Shown one piece after another: positions 25,884-35,577 of a stretch of 64,000 nt of DNA; position 1 is the first letter of the stretch; the number at the start of each line of letters is the position of its first letter. The stretch is from NCBI GenBank assembly GCA_025965195.1, contig JAOPXK010000060.1:41758-105757 (forward strand). The letters are read 5' to 3'. Below the pieces are notes generated by a model. That model did no database searches. It was not told the origin of the DNA and saw nothing but the letters and a program-made list of their open reading frames with translations. The translations under genes were made by a program, and so were the position numbers. The stretch is from Marmoricola sp. GTDB lineage: Bacteria; Actinomycetota; Actinomycetes; Propionibacteriales; Nocardioidaceae.

Positions 25884-27119
25884 TCAGAGCAGTGGACGCA
25901 GGGGGGCGAGCAGGGCCTCGGTGAAGCGGCGGTAGACGTCGCGTGACTCCCACTCGGGGATCCCCAGCTCCAGGCAGTTGGAGAGGTCGGTCTCGAAGAT
26001 CCGCTCCATCTCCTTGGCGAGGTCGGGCGCGATCACCTCGATGTTGATCTCGTAGTTGCCGGACATGCTGAGCCGGTCGACGTTGGCGGTGCCGATCGTC
26101 GACCAGTTGCCGTCGATGGTGGCCGTCTTCGCGTGCACCATCGCGTCACTGAACCGGAAGATCCGGATGCCCGAGGCGAGCATCGCGGAGAAGTAACCGC
26201 GCGAGAGCCAGTCGGCGACGATGTGGTTGGACTTGGCCGGCAGCACCAGCCGCACGTCCACACCCCGCTCGGCGGCCGCCTTGAGGGTGTCGATGAAGTT
26301 CTCGTCGGGGATGAAGTAGGCGTGCGTCATCCAGACGTTGGTGTGCGCCCGGTTGATCGCCTCGAGGTACATCGCCCTGATCGGGAACATCCACAGTCGC
26401 GGCAGGTTCCGGTGCACCCGGATCTGCGGGTCCCACGATGACGCCGTGGTCATCAACAACGGCCGCTCGCTCCGCCGGAAGCGCTTGGTGCGGTGCAGGT
26501 TCCAGAAGTCGGCGAACGCACGCTTGAGGTCCCACACGCCCGGTCCGGTGATCTTGGCGTGCGTGTCACGCCACTCGGTCGCGTACGCCGACCCGATGTT
26601 GTAGCCGCCGACGAACGCCACCGACTCGTCGACGACCAGGATCTTGCGGTGGTCGCGGCCGTAGCGCCGGAGGTCGAAGAACCGCCAGCCCGCGCCGTAC
26701 ACGGGGTACTTGAGCACCTTCACGTTGGCCGGGAAGTGCTTGAACCGCGGCGAGACCACGATGTTCGCGAACGCGTCGTAGATGACATAGACCTCGACGC
26801 CACGTGACGCGGCGTCGATCAGTGCCTGCTTGAAGCGCTCGCCGACCTCGTCGCCCTTCCAGATGTAGGTCTCGAGGAGCACCTGCTTCTGGGCGCCCTC
26901 GATCGCGGCGAGCATGTCGTCGTACAGGTCCTGGCCGAAGGTGTACGTCGTGACACTGCCCTCGCCGACCGAGACCTCGTGAGGCGGGGTGGTGGGGAAC
27001 GGCTTGGACTTCTTCCCGCGACGCCGGTAGGAGTCGACGAGGGTGAGGCCGACAGCGAGCAGCACCTGGACCCCGAAGATGGTCAACAGGGTGCGGCGCA
27101 GGACGATGAGCAGCTTCAC
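25884..27119 (-). CDS. cardiolipin synthase-like phospholipase D protein
   Basis: This 411-residue protein has an N-terminal membrane segment ([18 protein letters not shown]) and two phospholipase D HKD motifs. The first is [17 protein letters not shown] in the middle and the second is [20 protein letters not shown] near the C-terminus. Cardiolipin synthases of this type join two phosphatidylglycerols or use related donors. The length and the NYEINIEV segment after the second motif fit. It stands alone on the minus strand, about 130 bp from the divergent uvrB start. Confidence 0.88.
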   Translation of the reverse strand: MKLLIVLRRTLLTIFGVQVLLAVGLTLVDSYRRRGKKSKPFPTTPPHEVSVGEGSVTTYTFGQDLYDDMLAAIEGAQKQVLLETYIWKGDEVGERFKQALIDAASRGVEVYVIYDAFANIVVSPRFKHFPANVKVLKYPVYGAGWRFFDLRRYGRDHRKILVVDESVAFVGGYNIGSAYATEWRDTHAKITGPGVWDLKRAFADFWNLHRTKRFRRSERPLLMTTASSWDPQIRVHRNLPRLWMFPIRAMYLEAINRAHTNVWMTHAYFIPDENFIDTLKAAAERGVDVRLVLPAKSNHIVADWLSRGYFSAMLASGIRIFRFSDAMVHAKTATIDGNWSTIGTANVDRLSMSGNYEINIEVIAPDLAKEMERIFETDLSNCLELGIPEWESRDVYRRFTEALLAPLRPLL

Positions 27120-27247
27120 GACGTCAATCTAGTGCCCTGAGCGGAAAGTCTCCGCGCGACGTCTCTGCGCACCGGCGACCCGGGTTTGGTGCCAGGACAG
27201 GGCCCTGGTTTTTCCGGCTGTCGGTGGGTCGCCGTACGCTGAAGAAC

Positions 27248-29386
27248 ATGCGACCAGTGACCGACCTGGAGCGCCGGGTGGCGCCCTTCGAGGTGATTTC
27301 CGACTACATCCCCTCGGGCGACCAGCCGACGGCGATCAAGGAGATCACCGCCCGGATGAAGGCCGGTGTGAAGGACGTGGTGCTGCTCGGTGCGACCGGC
27401 ACCGGCAAGACCGCCACGGTTGCCTGGGTCGCGGAGCAGATGCAGCGACCGTTGCTGGTCATGCAGCCCAACAAGACGCTCGCCGCGCAGTTCGCGACGG
27501 AGCTGCGCTCGCTGCTGCCCAACAACGCGATCGAGTACTTCGTCTCCTACTACGACTACTACCAACCCGAGGCCTACGTCCCCCAGACCGACACCTACAT
27601 CGAGAAGGACTCCTCGATCAACGAGGAGGTCGAGCGGCTCCGGCACTCGGCGACCAACTCGCTGCTGACCCGCCGGGACGTGATCGTGGTCTCGACGGTG
27701 TCGTGCATCTACGGCCTCGGCACACCGCAGGAGTACGTCGACCGGATGCTGCGGCTCAAGGTCGGCGAGGAGATGGACCGCGACCAGGTGCTCCGTCATC
27801 TGGTCGAGATCCAGTACACCCGCAACGACCTGTCCTTCACCCGCGGCACCTTCCGGGTCCGGGGCGACACCCTCGAGATCTTCCCGGTCTACGAGGAGCA
27901 CGCGGTCCGGGTCGAGTTCTTCGGTGACGAGATCGAGCGACTGATGACGCTGCACCCGATCACCGGCGAGATCATCACCGATGACAAGGAGCTCTACGTC
28001 TTCCCAGCCACCCACTACGTGGCGGGCCCGGAGCGGATGGAGCGGGCGATCCGGGGGATCGAGGCCGAGCTCGAGGAGCAGGTCGGCTCGTTCGAGCGGC
28101 AGGGCAAGCTGCTGGAGGCCCAGCGGCTGCGGATGCGCACGACGTACGACGTCGAGATGATGCGGCAGGTCGGCTCGTGTTCGGGCATCGAGAACTACTC
28201 GATGCACATCGACGGCCGGCAACGGGGGAGCGCGGCGAACTGCCTGCTCGACTACTTCCCGGAGGACTTCGTCGTCGTCGTCGACGAGTCGCACGTCGCG
28301 GTGCCCCAGATCGGCGGGATGTACGAAGGCGACATGTCCCGCAAGCGCAACCTCGTCGACCACGGCTTCCGGCTGCCGAGTGCGATGGACAACCGGCCAC
28401 TGCGGTGGGAGGAGTTCCTCGACCGGGTCGGGCAGACGATCTACCTGTCCGCGACCCCGGGGAAGTACGAGCTCGCCAAGGCCGGAAACATCGACGGTGT
28501 CCCGGATGTCGTCGAGCAGATCATCCGGCCGACCGGGCTGATCGACCCCGAGGTGATCATCAAGCCCACGAAGGGCCAGATCGACGACCTGATCCACGAG
28601 ATCAACATCCGCACCGAGAAGAACGAGCGTGTCCTGGTCACCACCCTGACCAAGAAGATGTCCGAGGACCTGACGGACTACCTCCTCGAGGCCGGGGTTC
28701 GCACCCGCTACCTGCACTCCGAGGTGGACACCCTGAAGCGGATCGAGCTGCTCCGCGACCTCCGGCTCGGGGAGTACGACGTGCTGGTCGGCATCAACCT
28801 GCTCCGTGAGGGACTCGACCTGCCGGAGGTTTCGCTGGTCGCGATCCTGGACGCCGACAAGGAGGGCTTCCTGCGCTCCGACAAGTCGCTGATCCAGACG
28901 ATCGGCCGCGCGGCCCGCAACGTGTCCGGCCAGGTGTTCATGTATGCCGACCGGATCACCCCGTCGATGGAGATGGCGATCGACGAGACCAACCGGCGCC
29001 GCGAGAAGCAGGTCGCCTACAACACCGCACACGGCGTCGACCCGCAGCCGTTGCGCAAGAAGATCGCCGACATCACCGAGATGCTCGCCCGCGAGGACGA
29101 GAACACCGAGGAGCTGCTCGCCACCTGGCAGGGCACCGGTGCTCGCGGCGACCGCAGCAAGAAGGCACCGGTTCCCGGGCTGTCCAAGCTGGGTCAGGAC
29201 CGTCAGCGGATGCCCGATCTGGCCGGGCTGCCGTCCACCGACCTGGCCGAGCTCGTGCAGCAGCTCACCGACCAGATGCACAACGCTGCCGCCGAGCTCC
29301 AGTTCGAGGTCGCCGCCCGGCTGCGAGACGAGATCAGGGACCTGAAGAAGGAGCTCCGGCAGATGATGGAGGCCGGGGCCAGGTGA
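27248..29386 (+). CDS. uvrB: excinuclease ABC subunit B
   Basis: UvrB is the damage-verifying helicase-like core of nucleotide excision repair, acting with UvrA and UvrC. The 712-residue protein has Walker A GATGTGKT at residues 48-55 and the conserved beta-hairpin region ([20 protein letters not shown]). It also has DESHV (Walker B), the helicase [15 protein letters not shown] motif, QTIGRAARN, and a C-terminal UVR domain ([20 protein letters not shown]) that binds UvrC. I start at ATG 27248; an upstream TTG/GTG reading adds only a few residues. It stands alone before the mce4 promoter. Confidence 0.97.
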   Translation: MRPVTDLERRVAPFEVISDYIPSGDQPTAIKEITARMKAGVKDVVLLGATGTGKTATVAWVAEQMQRPLLVMQPNKTLAAQFATELRSLLPNNAIEYFVSYYDYYQPEAYVPQTDTYIEKDSSINEEVERLRHSATNSLLTRRDVIVVSTVSCIYGLGTPQEYVDRMLRLKVGEEMDRDQVLRHLVEIQYTRNDLSFTRGTFRVRGDTLEIFPVYEEHAVRVEFFGDEIERLMTLHPITGEIITDDKELYVFPATHYVAGPERMERAIRGIEAELEEQVGSFERQGKLLEAQRLRMRTTYDVEMMRQVGSCSGIENYSMHIDGRQRGSAANCLLDYFPEDFVVVVDESHVAVPQIGGMYEGDMSRKRNLVDHGFRLPSAMDNRPLRWEEFLDRVGQTIYLSATPGKYELAKAGNIDGVPDVVEQIIRPTGLIDPEVIIKPTKGQIDDLIHEINIRTEKNERVLVTTLTKKMSEDLTDYLLEAGVRTRYLHSEVDTLKRIELLRDLRLGEYDVLVGINLLREGLDLPEVSLVAILDADKEGFLRSDKSLIQTIGRAARNVSGQVFMYADRITPSMEMAIDETNRRREKQVAYNTAHGVDPQPLRKKIADITEMLAREDENTEELLATWQGTGARGDRSKKAPVPGLSKLGQDRQRMPDLAGLPSTDLAELVQQLTDQMHNAAAELQFEVAARLRDEIRDLKKELRQMMEAGAR

Positions 29387-29620
29387 GCCCGGCGAGCCCG
29401 GTGGGCCAGCCCCCGGTCCAGGTCTGAAAACCCCAAGCCGGCCATGGCCACCGCGTCACGCGTGACCTGACGTACCCGACGTCGTTCACCGTAGGAAGGG
29501 ATAACCGGATCGCGGAGCCGGAGTCGCGTTCCGTAAGACGCGGGTTGTCAGGAACAAGAACACGTTCTAGATTGTGACGGCCGGTCAACGGCACGGGGAG
29601 TCGGAATCGGGAGGTCTGGG
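29387..29620. promoter_or_regulatory. mce4 operon promoter region
   Basis: This 234-bp gap follows uvrB. It holds two perfect palindromes, GGCCATGGCC (29440-29449) and GTCACGCGTGAC (29455-29466), and then a KstR box at 29556-29569. GGGAGG lies about 6-12 bases before the GTG start of yrbE4A. The C-rich start of the gap after uvrB shows no clear hairpin terminator. The role of the two palindromes is unknown; the KstR box is the expected control site for mce4. Confidence 0.55.
29556..29569. promoter_or_regulatory. KstR operator (mce4 operon)
   Basis: AAGAACACGTTCTA fits the KstR box TNNAACNNGTTNNA with A in place of the first T. The inner GAACACGTTC is a near-perfect dyad. It lies 51 bases upstream of the yrbE4A start. 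KstR represses mce4 in mycobacteria and rhodococci until a steroid CoA thioester releases it, and the box in front of this operon supports its mce4 identity. Confidence 0.85.
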
Positions 29621-30394
29621 GTGGCGGTTTCTGCTGCGTCCTTGCTTCGCGGGCCCGGAGAAATTGCGGCCATGGTCGCCGACGTCACGAAAAAGGTGTT
29701 CACCACCCCCTTCCAGTGGCGTGAGTTCATCGAGCAGGCCTGGTTCATCACCAGCGTGTGCCTGATGCCCACGATCCTGGTCTCGATCCCGTTCGGCGCG
29801 GTCATCTCCCTCCAGGTCGGCAACCTCACCGGTCAGCTCGGTGCCCAGTCGTTCGCCGGCGCGACCGCAGTGCTCGCCGTCGTCCGCGAGGCAGCACCGA
29901 TCGCAGCCGCCCTGATCATCGCGGGCGCGGCCGGATCGGCCATCTGCTCCGACATGGGAGCGCGCAAGATCCGCGAAGAGATCGACGCGATGGAAGTCCT
30001 CGGCATCGACCCGATCGAGCGCCTGATCGTCCCCCGGGCGCTCGCCACCGTGTTCGTCTCACTGATGATCAACGGCCTCGTGATCGGCGCCGGCATCGGC
30101 GGTGGCTACTTCTTCACGGTCGTGATCCAGGGCGGCTCGGCCGGGGCGTTCCTGTCCTCGTTCACCGCGCTCGCATCGCTGCCCGACCTCTACATCAGCA
30201 TGGTCAAGGCGATGGTCTTCGGCTTCCTGGCCGCGATCGTCGGCGCCTACAAGGGCCTCAACGCCGGCGGTGGGCCGAGCGGAGTCGGACGCGCCGTGAA
30301 CGAGTCCGTGATCCTGGCGTTCATGCTGCTGTTCTTCCTGAACTCGATCATCACGGCCATCTACTTCCAGCTCGTGCCTCAGAGCGGCGTCTGA
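29621..30394 (+). CDS. yrbE4A: YrbE4A permease of the mce4-type steroid importer
   Basis: This is an MlaE-type permease of 257 residues, the first gene of the steroid uptake operon. Several membrane segments surround the signature IIAGAAGSAICSDMGARKIR, EEIDAMEVLGIDPIERLIVP. A further YKGLNAGGGPSGVGRAVNES loop lies near the C-terminus. GTG 29621 is preceded by GGGAGG. The KstR box 51 bases upstream and the whole gene order match the mce4 locus. ATP comes from an MceG-type ATPase encoded elsewhere. Confidence 0.93.
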   Translation: MAVSAASLLRGPGEIAAMVADVTKKVFTTPFQWREFIEQAWFITSVCLMPTILVSIPFGAVISLQVGNLTGQLGAQSFAGATAVLAVVREAAPIAAALIIAGAAGSAICSDMGARKIREEIDAMEVLGIDPIERLIVPRALATVFVSLMINGLVIGAGIGGGYFFTVVIQGGSAGAFLSSFTALASLPDLYISMVKAMVFGFLAAIVGAYKGLNAGGGPSGVGRAVNESVILAFMLLFFLNSIITAIYFQLVPQSGV

Positions 30395-30395
30395 G

Positions 30396-31235
30396 ATGGC
30401 GATCATCGGAGAGCTCGGCCTCGCGCTGGTCAAGGAACGCCGCGCCCGCCTCGAGCAGTACGGCGACCAGCTGCTCTTCTACGTCAAGGCGCTGGCCTGG
30501 ACGCCGCGAGCCATCACCCGCTACCGGCGTGAGGTCCTCAACACGCTCGCCGAGGTCGCGTTCGGAGTCGGTGGGCTGTCCCTGATCGCCGGCACGGCCG
30601 GGGTGATCGCGTTCCTCGCCTTCTTCGCCGGCACCGAGGTCGGCATCCAGGGCTATGCGTCATTGAGCCAGATCGGCGTCGCCAAGTTCACCGCGTTCAT
30701 CTCGGCGTACTTCAACACCCGCGAGGTCGCGCCGCTGGTCTCCTCGATCGCGCTCGCGGCGACCGTCGGGTGTGGCTACACCGCCCGCCTCGGCGCGATG
30801 CGCATCTCCGAGGAGATCGACGCCCTCGAGGTGATGGGCATCCCGTCGCTGCCGTTCCTGGTCACCACCCGGATGATCGCGGGCTTCATCGCGGTGATCC
30901 CGCTCTACATCGTCGCGTTGTCCGCGTCGTACCTCTCGCCACGGCTCATCACCACCTTGATCTACGGGCAGTCGGCGGGCACCTACGACCACTACTTCCT
31001 GGAGTTCCTGCCACCCCAGGACATCCTCTGGTCGTTCGGCAAGCTGATCTTCCTGGCGGTCGCGATCATCCTGATCCACTGCTACTACGGCTACACCGCC
31101 TCGGGGGGGCCCGCTGGTGTGGGCGCGGCCGTCGGCCAGGCGATCCGCACCTCGATCGTGACCGTCGTGGTCGCCGACTTCTTCCTGAGCTTCGCCATCT
31201 GGGGCTCGACCACCACCGTGCGGATCACCGGGTGA
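30396..31235 (+). CDS. yrbE4B: YrbE4B permease of the mce4-type steroid importer
   Basis: This is the second MlaE-type permease of the operon, 279 residues. The signature is ALAATVGCGYTARLGAMRIS, EEIDALEVMGIPSLPFLVTTR. It ends with hydrophobic segments and a YGYTASGGPAGVGAAVGQAI loop. It starts one base after the previous stop. Together with YrbE4A it should form the membrane pore that takes sterols handed over by Mce4A-F. Confidence 0.93.
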   Translation: MAIIGELGLALVKERRARLEQYGDQLLFYVKALAWTPRAITRYRREVLNTLAEVAFGVGGLSLIAGTAGVIAFLAFFAGTEVGIQGYASLSQIGVAKFTAFISAYFNTREVAPLVSSIALAATVGCGYTARLGAMRISEEIDALEVMGIPSLPFLVTTRMIAGFIAVIPLYIVALSASYLSPRLITTLIYGQSAGTYDHYFLEFLPPQDILWSFGKLIFLAVAIILIHCYYGYTASGGPAGVGAAVGQAIRTSIVTVVVADFFLSFAIWGSTTTVRITG

Positions 31236-31239
31236 TCGC

Positions 31240-32370
31240 ATGCTGGTGAACATCCATCACGACACCAAGGCCGAGCACAACAGGCTGCTCGTTGCAGGAG
31301 TGGGCTTCCTGATCGTCATCCTGGCGCTGATCTCCCTGTCGATCGCGGTCTACCAGAAGAAGTTCACCCCGACCACGATGGTGACCGTCCAGGCCAACCG
31401 TGCCGGACTGCAGCTGGCAAAGTTCGGCGACGTGCGGATGCACGGCGTACTCGTCGGACAGGTGCGCTCGATCGGGCAGGACGGGCAGCACGCCGTCATC
31501 AAGCTCGGTCTCCAGCCCGCTGCGGCAAGGAACATCCCGAGCAACGTGACCGTGCAGATCCTGCCGACCACGCTGTTCGGTCAGAAGTACGTCTCCCTCG
31601 TGGACCCGAAGACGCCGTCGGGCAGCTCGCTCCACAACGGCCAGGTCATCCCGGCCAGCATGGTGTCCAACAGCGTTGAGCTGGAGAACATCCTGGCCAA
31701 CCTGTTCCCGCTGCTGCGCTCGATCAGGCCGGCCGACCTCGACACCACCTTGCACGCGCTCGCGACCGCGCTCCAGGGCCGCGGCGAGAACCTGGGCAAG
31801 ACCTTCGACAGCCTCGACGCCTACCTGACCACGTTCAACAAGCACCTGCCGACGCTCAAGCACGACCTGGTCCAGCTCGCCCAGGTGTCCAACACCTATG
31901 CGCTGGCCGCTCCCGACCTGATCAAGCTGCTCCGCAACGCGACGACGACGGCCCGGACCATCGCATCGCGGAAGGTCCAGTTCGGTGAGTTCATCACCAG
32001 CATCACCAGCCTGGCCTCGACGGGCACGACGATCCTGAAGGAGAACGGTCCCGGCATCGTCCGTGAGGGTCAGCTGGCCGCGCCGCTGCTGCAGTTGCTC
32101 GACACCTACTCCCCGGAGTTCCCGTGCCTGCTCGAGGGTTCGGACAGGTACGCCAAGCAGCTGGCCCAGATCTTCCGGGGCAACCGGGTTCGCCAGTCGA
32201 TGACCCTCGACGCTGTGCAGAGGCGCGCCTACAACGCCTCGGACCGGCCGGTCTACGGCGCGGCTGGGCATGGCCCGTGGTGTCTCGGCCTGCCCAACAA
32301 CCCGCCGTTCCCGGCCCCCTATCGTCCGCTCCCTGATGGCAGCGACCTCGACGAACCCGGGGGGAAGTGA
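31240..32370 (+). CDS. mce4A: Mce4A substrate-binding subunit
   Basis: This is a 376-residue MCE-family protein. An N-terminal anchor (LLVAGVGFLIVILALISLSI, about residues 16-37) is followed by the MCE domain with LAKFGDVRMHGVLVGQVRSI and ILPTTLFGQKYVSLVDP. A long helical region follows, and the tail is Pro-rich and partly disordered. In the mce4 system the six Mce proteins form a tube that carries cholesterol to the permease. The ATG lies 4 bp after yrbE4B. Confidence 0.92.
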   Translation: MLVNIHHDTKAEHNRLLVAGVGFLIVILALISLSIAVYQKKFTPTTMVTVQANRAGLQLAKFGDVRMHGVLVGQVRSIGQDGQHAVIKLGLQPAAARNIPSNVTVQILPTTLFGQKYVSLVDPKTPSGSSLHNGQVIPASMVSNSVELENILANLFPLLRSIRPADLDTTLHALATALQGRGENLGKTFDSLDAYLTTFNKHLPTLKHDLVQLAQVSNTYALAAPDLIKLLRNATTTARTIASRKVQFGEFITSITSLASTGTTILKENGPGIVREGQLAAPLLQLLDTYSPEFPCLLEGSDRYAKQLAQIFRGNRVRQSMTLDAVQRRAYNASDRPVYGAAGHGPWCLGLPNNPPFPAPYRPLPDGSDLDEPGGK

Positions 32371-33437
32371 TGAACGCCCGCAATACGAAGACCATGGTCG
32401 CCGGCATCAAGCTCGGCATCTTCACCCTCGCCTCGATCCTGGTCACCGGCCTGCTCGCTGTGATCATGGGTCACTTCGGTCTGGGCGGCGAGACGAGCTA
32501 TCACGCGCTCTTCAGCAGCGCGAGCATGCTGAAGAAGGGCGACGACGTTCGGGTCGCCGGCGTCTCCGTCGGTCAGGTGAGCGGCGTGGAGATCCACGAC
32601 CGCAGCGCGGCGATGGTCAGCTTCAAGGTCCGCAACGACGTACCTGTGACCACCGCGACCCGGGCCGATGTGAGGTTCCTGAACCTCGTCGGTGACCGCT
32701 ACCTGGCGCTGAGCGAGGGCGAGGCCGGAGCGCCGAAACTCGCGTCGAATGGCACCATTCCGCTGGGCCACACGACGCCCTCGCTGAACCTCACCGACCT
32801 GTTCAACGGCTTCCAGCCGCTCTTCCAGGCGCTCAGCCCGCACGACGTGAACGAGCTGTCCCTCAACCTCGTCAGGGTCCTGCAGGGAGAGGGCGGCACG
32901 ATCCAGGGCCTGCTCTCCAAGACCGCTTCGCTGACGAACTCCCTGGCCGACCGGGACCAGCTGATCGGTGACGTGGTCAAGAACCTCTCCTCGCTGCTCG
33001 GCACGGTCGATGACCATCACAAGGAGCTCGACTCACTCGTCGTCCAGCTCCGGCAGTGGCTCGGCAACCTGGCCAAGGACCGCAACGTCATCGGGTCCTC
33101 GCTGCAGAACATCTCGACGCTGACGGCCGACCTTGCGGACCTGCTGACGCAGAGCCGGCCCTATCTCAAGAGCGACATCGTCCAGCTCCAACGGGTGATG
33201 GCGATCCTGACAAAGCCGAAGAACAAGGCCGTGCTCGACGAAGCCCTGCATCGACTGCCCGAGCTGTTCGCCAAGCAGGTCCGGATCGGCAGCTACGGCT
33301 CCTGGTACAACTACTACCTCTGTGACTTCACCGGCCGGATCATCCTGCCGAAGTTCCTCAACATTCCTGGCCTGAGTGCCATCCAGAACCAGCTCAACGA
33401 CCTCAGCTTCCACAGCACCGCGAAGAGGTGCAGCTGA
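32370..33437 (+). CDS. mce4B: Mce4B subunit
   Basis: This is a 355-residue MCE-family subunit with an N-terminal anchor (LGIFTLASILVTGLLAVIMG) and an MCE domain (LKKGDDVRVAGVSVGQVSGV, then FLNLVGDRYLALSEG). The NLTDLFNGFQPLFQALSP segment is typical of MceB proteins. ATG 32370 shares one base with the stop of mce4A (TGATG); a GTG one codon earlier is possible. Its partner in the first operon is the gene at 18667. Confidence 0.92.
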   Translation: MNARNTKTMVAGIKLGIFTLASILVTGLLAVIMGHFGLGGETSYHALFSSASMLKKGDDVRVAGVSVGQVSGVEIHDRSAAMVSFKVRNDVPVTTATRADVRFLNLVGDRYLALSEGEAGAPKLASNGTIPLGHTTPSLNLTDLFNGFQPLFQALSPHDVNELSLNLVRVLQGEGGTIQGLLSKTASLTNSLADRDQLIGDVVKNLSSLLGTVDDHHKELDSLVVQLRQWLGNLAKDRNVIGSSLQNISTLTADLADLLTQSRPYLKSDIVQLQRVMAILTKPKNKAVLDEALHRLPELFAKQVRIGSYGSWYNYYLCDFTGRIILPKFLNIPGLSAIQNQLNDLSFHSTAKRCS

Positions 33438-34411
33438 TGGCCCGCCACTCCGAAGCGTCCCTGATGCGCATGGGCGCGATCAGCCTTGCCGTGCTGCTGC
33501 TGGTGATGGCGGCCGCGTTCAACCTGCAGAAGTTCCCTGGCTTCCGGGGCACGAACTACCACGCCGAGTTCACCGACGCGAGTGGTCTGGCCAAGGGCAG
33601 CATGGTGCAGGTGGCCGGTATCCGGGTCGGCCGTGTCGACGCCCTGAAGATCGAGGGCAACAAGGTCCGGGTGGACTTCGATGTGCACGGCGTCTCGTTC
33701 GGCCCGGAGAGCACGGCCTCGGTCGAAGTCCTCAACCTGCTCGGCGAGAAGTTCCTCAACCTGACGCCGAAGGGTTCCGGTCAGCTGCCCACCGGCGGCA
33801 CCATCCCGTTGAGCCATACGAGTGCGTCGTACGACATCGTCAGCACGCTGAACGAACTGACCACGACGACCGAGAGCATCAACACCACCCAGCTGGCCAA
33901 GGCCCTGACGACGCTCGCGGGCACGATCAACTCGGCAAGCCCCGAGGTGGAGTCGAGCTTCACCGGCCTCTCGAGGCTGTCCAGGACGATCGCCTCCCGG
34001 GACAGCTCGATCCAGGACCTGCTCTCGCATGCCGACCATGTCACCAAGCTGCTCGCCGACCGCAAGGGCGACCTGGTCACCTTGATGAAGCAGGCGAAGC
34101 TGATCTTCAACGAGCTGCAACAGCGTCGGCAGGCGATCCACTCGCTGCTGGTGAATGCCAACACCCTGGCCGTCACGCTTCGCGGGGTCGCCACCGACAA
34201 CCAGAAGACCATCGGCAAGGCACTCGCCGACCTGCATGACGCGACGGTCTTCCTGCGCAAGCGCGACAACCTCTTGCAGGAGACGCTGCACAACCTCGCG
34301 CCGTACGCACAGGTCCTGATCAACGTGGTGGCCACCGGGCCCTGGTTCGATGCCTACGTGCCGAACCTCGTCGGCCTCGCAACCGGCGAGTTCGTTCCGG
34401 GGAGCAGGTGA
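33437..34411 (+). CDS. mce4C: Mce4C subunit
   Basis: This is a 324-residue MCE-family subunit. A membrane anchor (ISLAVLLLVMAAAFNL) is followed by the MCE domain with GLAKGSMVQVAGIRVGRVDA and VLNLLGEKFLNLTPKG, then a helical region. ATG 33437 overlaps the mce4B stop by one base; an in-frame GTG at 33428 would overlap more and is less likely. It ends with a GTGA overlap into mce4D. Confidence 0.9.
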   Translation: MARHSEASLMRMGAISLAVLLLVMAAAFNLQKFPGFRGTNYHAEFTDASGLAKGSMVQVAGIRVGRVDALKIEGNKVRVDFDVHGVSFGPESTASVEVLNLLGEKFLNLTPKGSGQLPTGGTIPLSHTSASYDIVSTLNELTTTTESINTTQLAKALTTLAGTINSASPEVESSFTGLSRLSRTIASRDSSIQDLLSHADHVTKLLADRKGDLVTLMKQAKLIFNELQQRRQAIHSLLVNANTLAVTLRGVATDNQKTIGKALADLHDATVFLRKRDNLLQETLHNLAPYAQVLINVVATGPWFDAYVPNLVGLATGEFVPGSR

Positions 34412-35577
34412 GCATGATGATCGATCGCATCAACGGGCGCTGGCTCGCAGCCGGCATGGCCATCGTGGTCCTGGTGGCAGCCTTCCTGGTCTTCACGCGT
34501 GGGTCCGACACCCGCACGCTGACCGCACACTTCCCGCGCGCAGTGAGCATCTACAAGGGCTCCGAGGTCCGGGTGATGGGCGTGAAGATCGGCAAGGTCA
34601 CCGCGGTGATCCCGCAGGGCGACAGCGTCCGCGTCGACATGTCGTACGACGGGGAGTACAAGCTCCCGGCCAATGCCGGAGCGGCCATCGTCACACCGAC
34701 CCTCGTCGCCGACCGCTTCGTGCAGATCACTCCGGCGTACACCTCCGGCGCAGTGATGGTCGACGGCGGCGACATCCCGCTGTCCCGCAGTGCCTCGCCG
34801 ATCGAGCTCGACCGGATCTACCGCAGCCTCTCGGACCTCAGCACGGCGCTCGGACCCAACGGCGCGAACAAGAACGGCGCCCTCGACTCGGTGCTGAGCG
34901 CCGGTGCGAATGCGCTCAGGGGGAAGGGCAAGCTCGCCAACCAGATGCTGTTGAACCTGTCCGCGGCCGTGCAGACCTTCGGCAACAACAGCGGACCCCT
35001 GTTCGACTCCATCCGACAGCTCGCCGAGCTGACGCAGACCCTCGCCGCGAACGACGACGTGGTCAACAAGTTCATGGCCAGTCTTGCCGGGGTGTCGTCC
35101 GAGCTCGCGGGGGAGCGTGGCGACCTGCAGTCGGCGCTGGCCGCGCTGGCTCGCGCGGTCGGAGTGGTGCGGACCTTCGTGCACGACAACAAGGGCATGG
35201 TCGAGTCCGACGTGAAGGAGCTCAGCACCGTGCTCGGCACGGTCGCCAAGGAGCAGAAGGCGCTCGGGATCGCCCTCCAGCTCGGGCCGCTGGGCCTGAA
35301 CAACCTGGCCCTTGCCTTCGACCCCAAGACCGGCTCGATCGGCTCCCGCGTGCAGGTCGGACCGAGCGCCCAGAGCCTGGGCAACATCCTGTGCGACGTG
35401 ATCACGAACGCGGGTGTGGGCTCACCGGCCGCCGTGTGTGCCCTGCTGAAGCAGATCACCAACCTGACCAACATCGGCACCTCCAGCGTCGGCGCCGGCC
35501 GGACCACCACCACGCCGGATCTCGGCAACAACAAGCCGACGAGCAGCCTCGGCGGCCTGCTCGGAGGTGCGTCATGA
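34408..35577 (+). CDS. mce4D: Mce4D subunit
   Basis: This is a 389-residue MCE-family subunit with an anchor (AAGMAIVVLVAAFLVF) and an MCE domain (IYKGSEVRVMGVKIGKVTAV, then LVADRFVQITPAY). The long helical region ends in a Thr/Pro/Ser-rich tail (TTTTPDLGNNKPTSS) that is probably disordered. GTG 34408 makes the GTGA overlap; ATG 34414 is the alternative. Unlike its first-operon counterpart it has no Cys that could be lipidated at the N-terminus. Confidence 0.9.
   Translation: MSMMIDRINGRWLAAGMAIVVLVAAFLVFTRGSDTRTLTAHFPRAVSIYKGSEVRVMGVKIGKVTAVIPQGDSVRVDMSYDGEYKLPANAGAAIVTPTLVADRFVQITPAYTSGAVMVDGGDIPLSRSASPIELDRIYRSLSDLSTALGPNGANKNGALDSVLSAGANALRGKGKLANQMLLNLSAAVQTFGNNSGPLFDSIRQLAELTQTLAANDDVVNKFMASLAGVSSELAGERGDLQSALAALARAVGVVRTFVHDNKGMVESDVKELSTVLGTVAKEQKALGIALQLGPLGLNNLALAFDPKTGSIGSRVQVGPSAQSLGNILCDVITNAGVGSPAAVCALLKQITNLTNIGTSSVGAGRTTTTPDLGNNKPTSSLGGLLGGAS

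Noticed and set aside
27116..29281. A 721-codon open frame on the minus strand opposite uvrB
   Set aside because: It is a shadow of uvrB caused by high G+C at third codon positions; its translation is His/Asp/Gly/Leu-rich low-quality protein with no domain, while the plus strand encodes complete UvrB.
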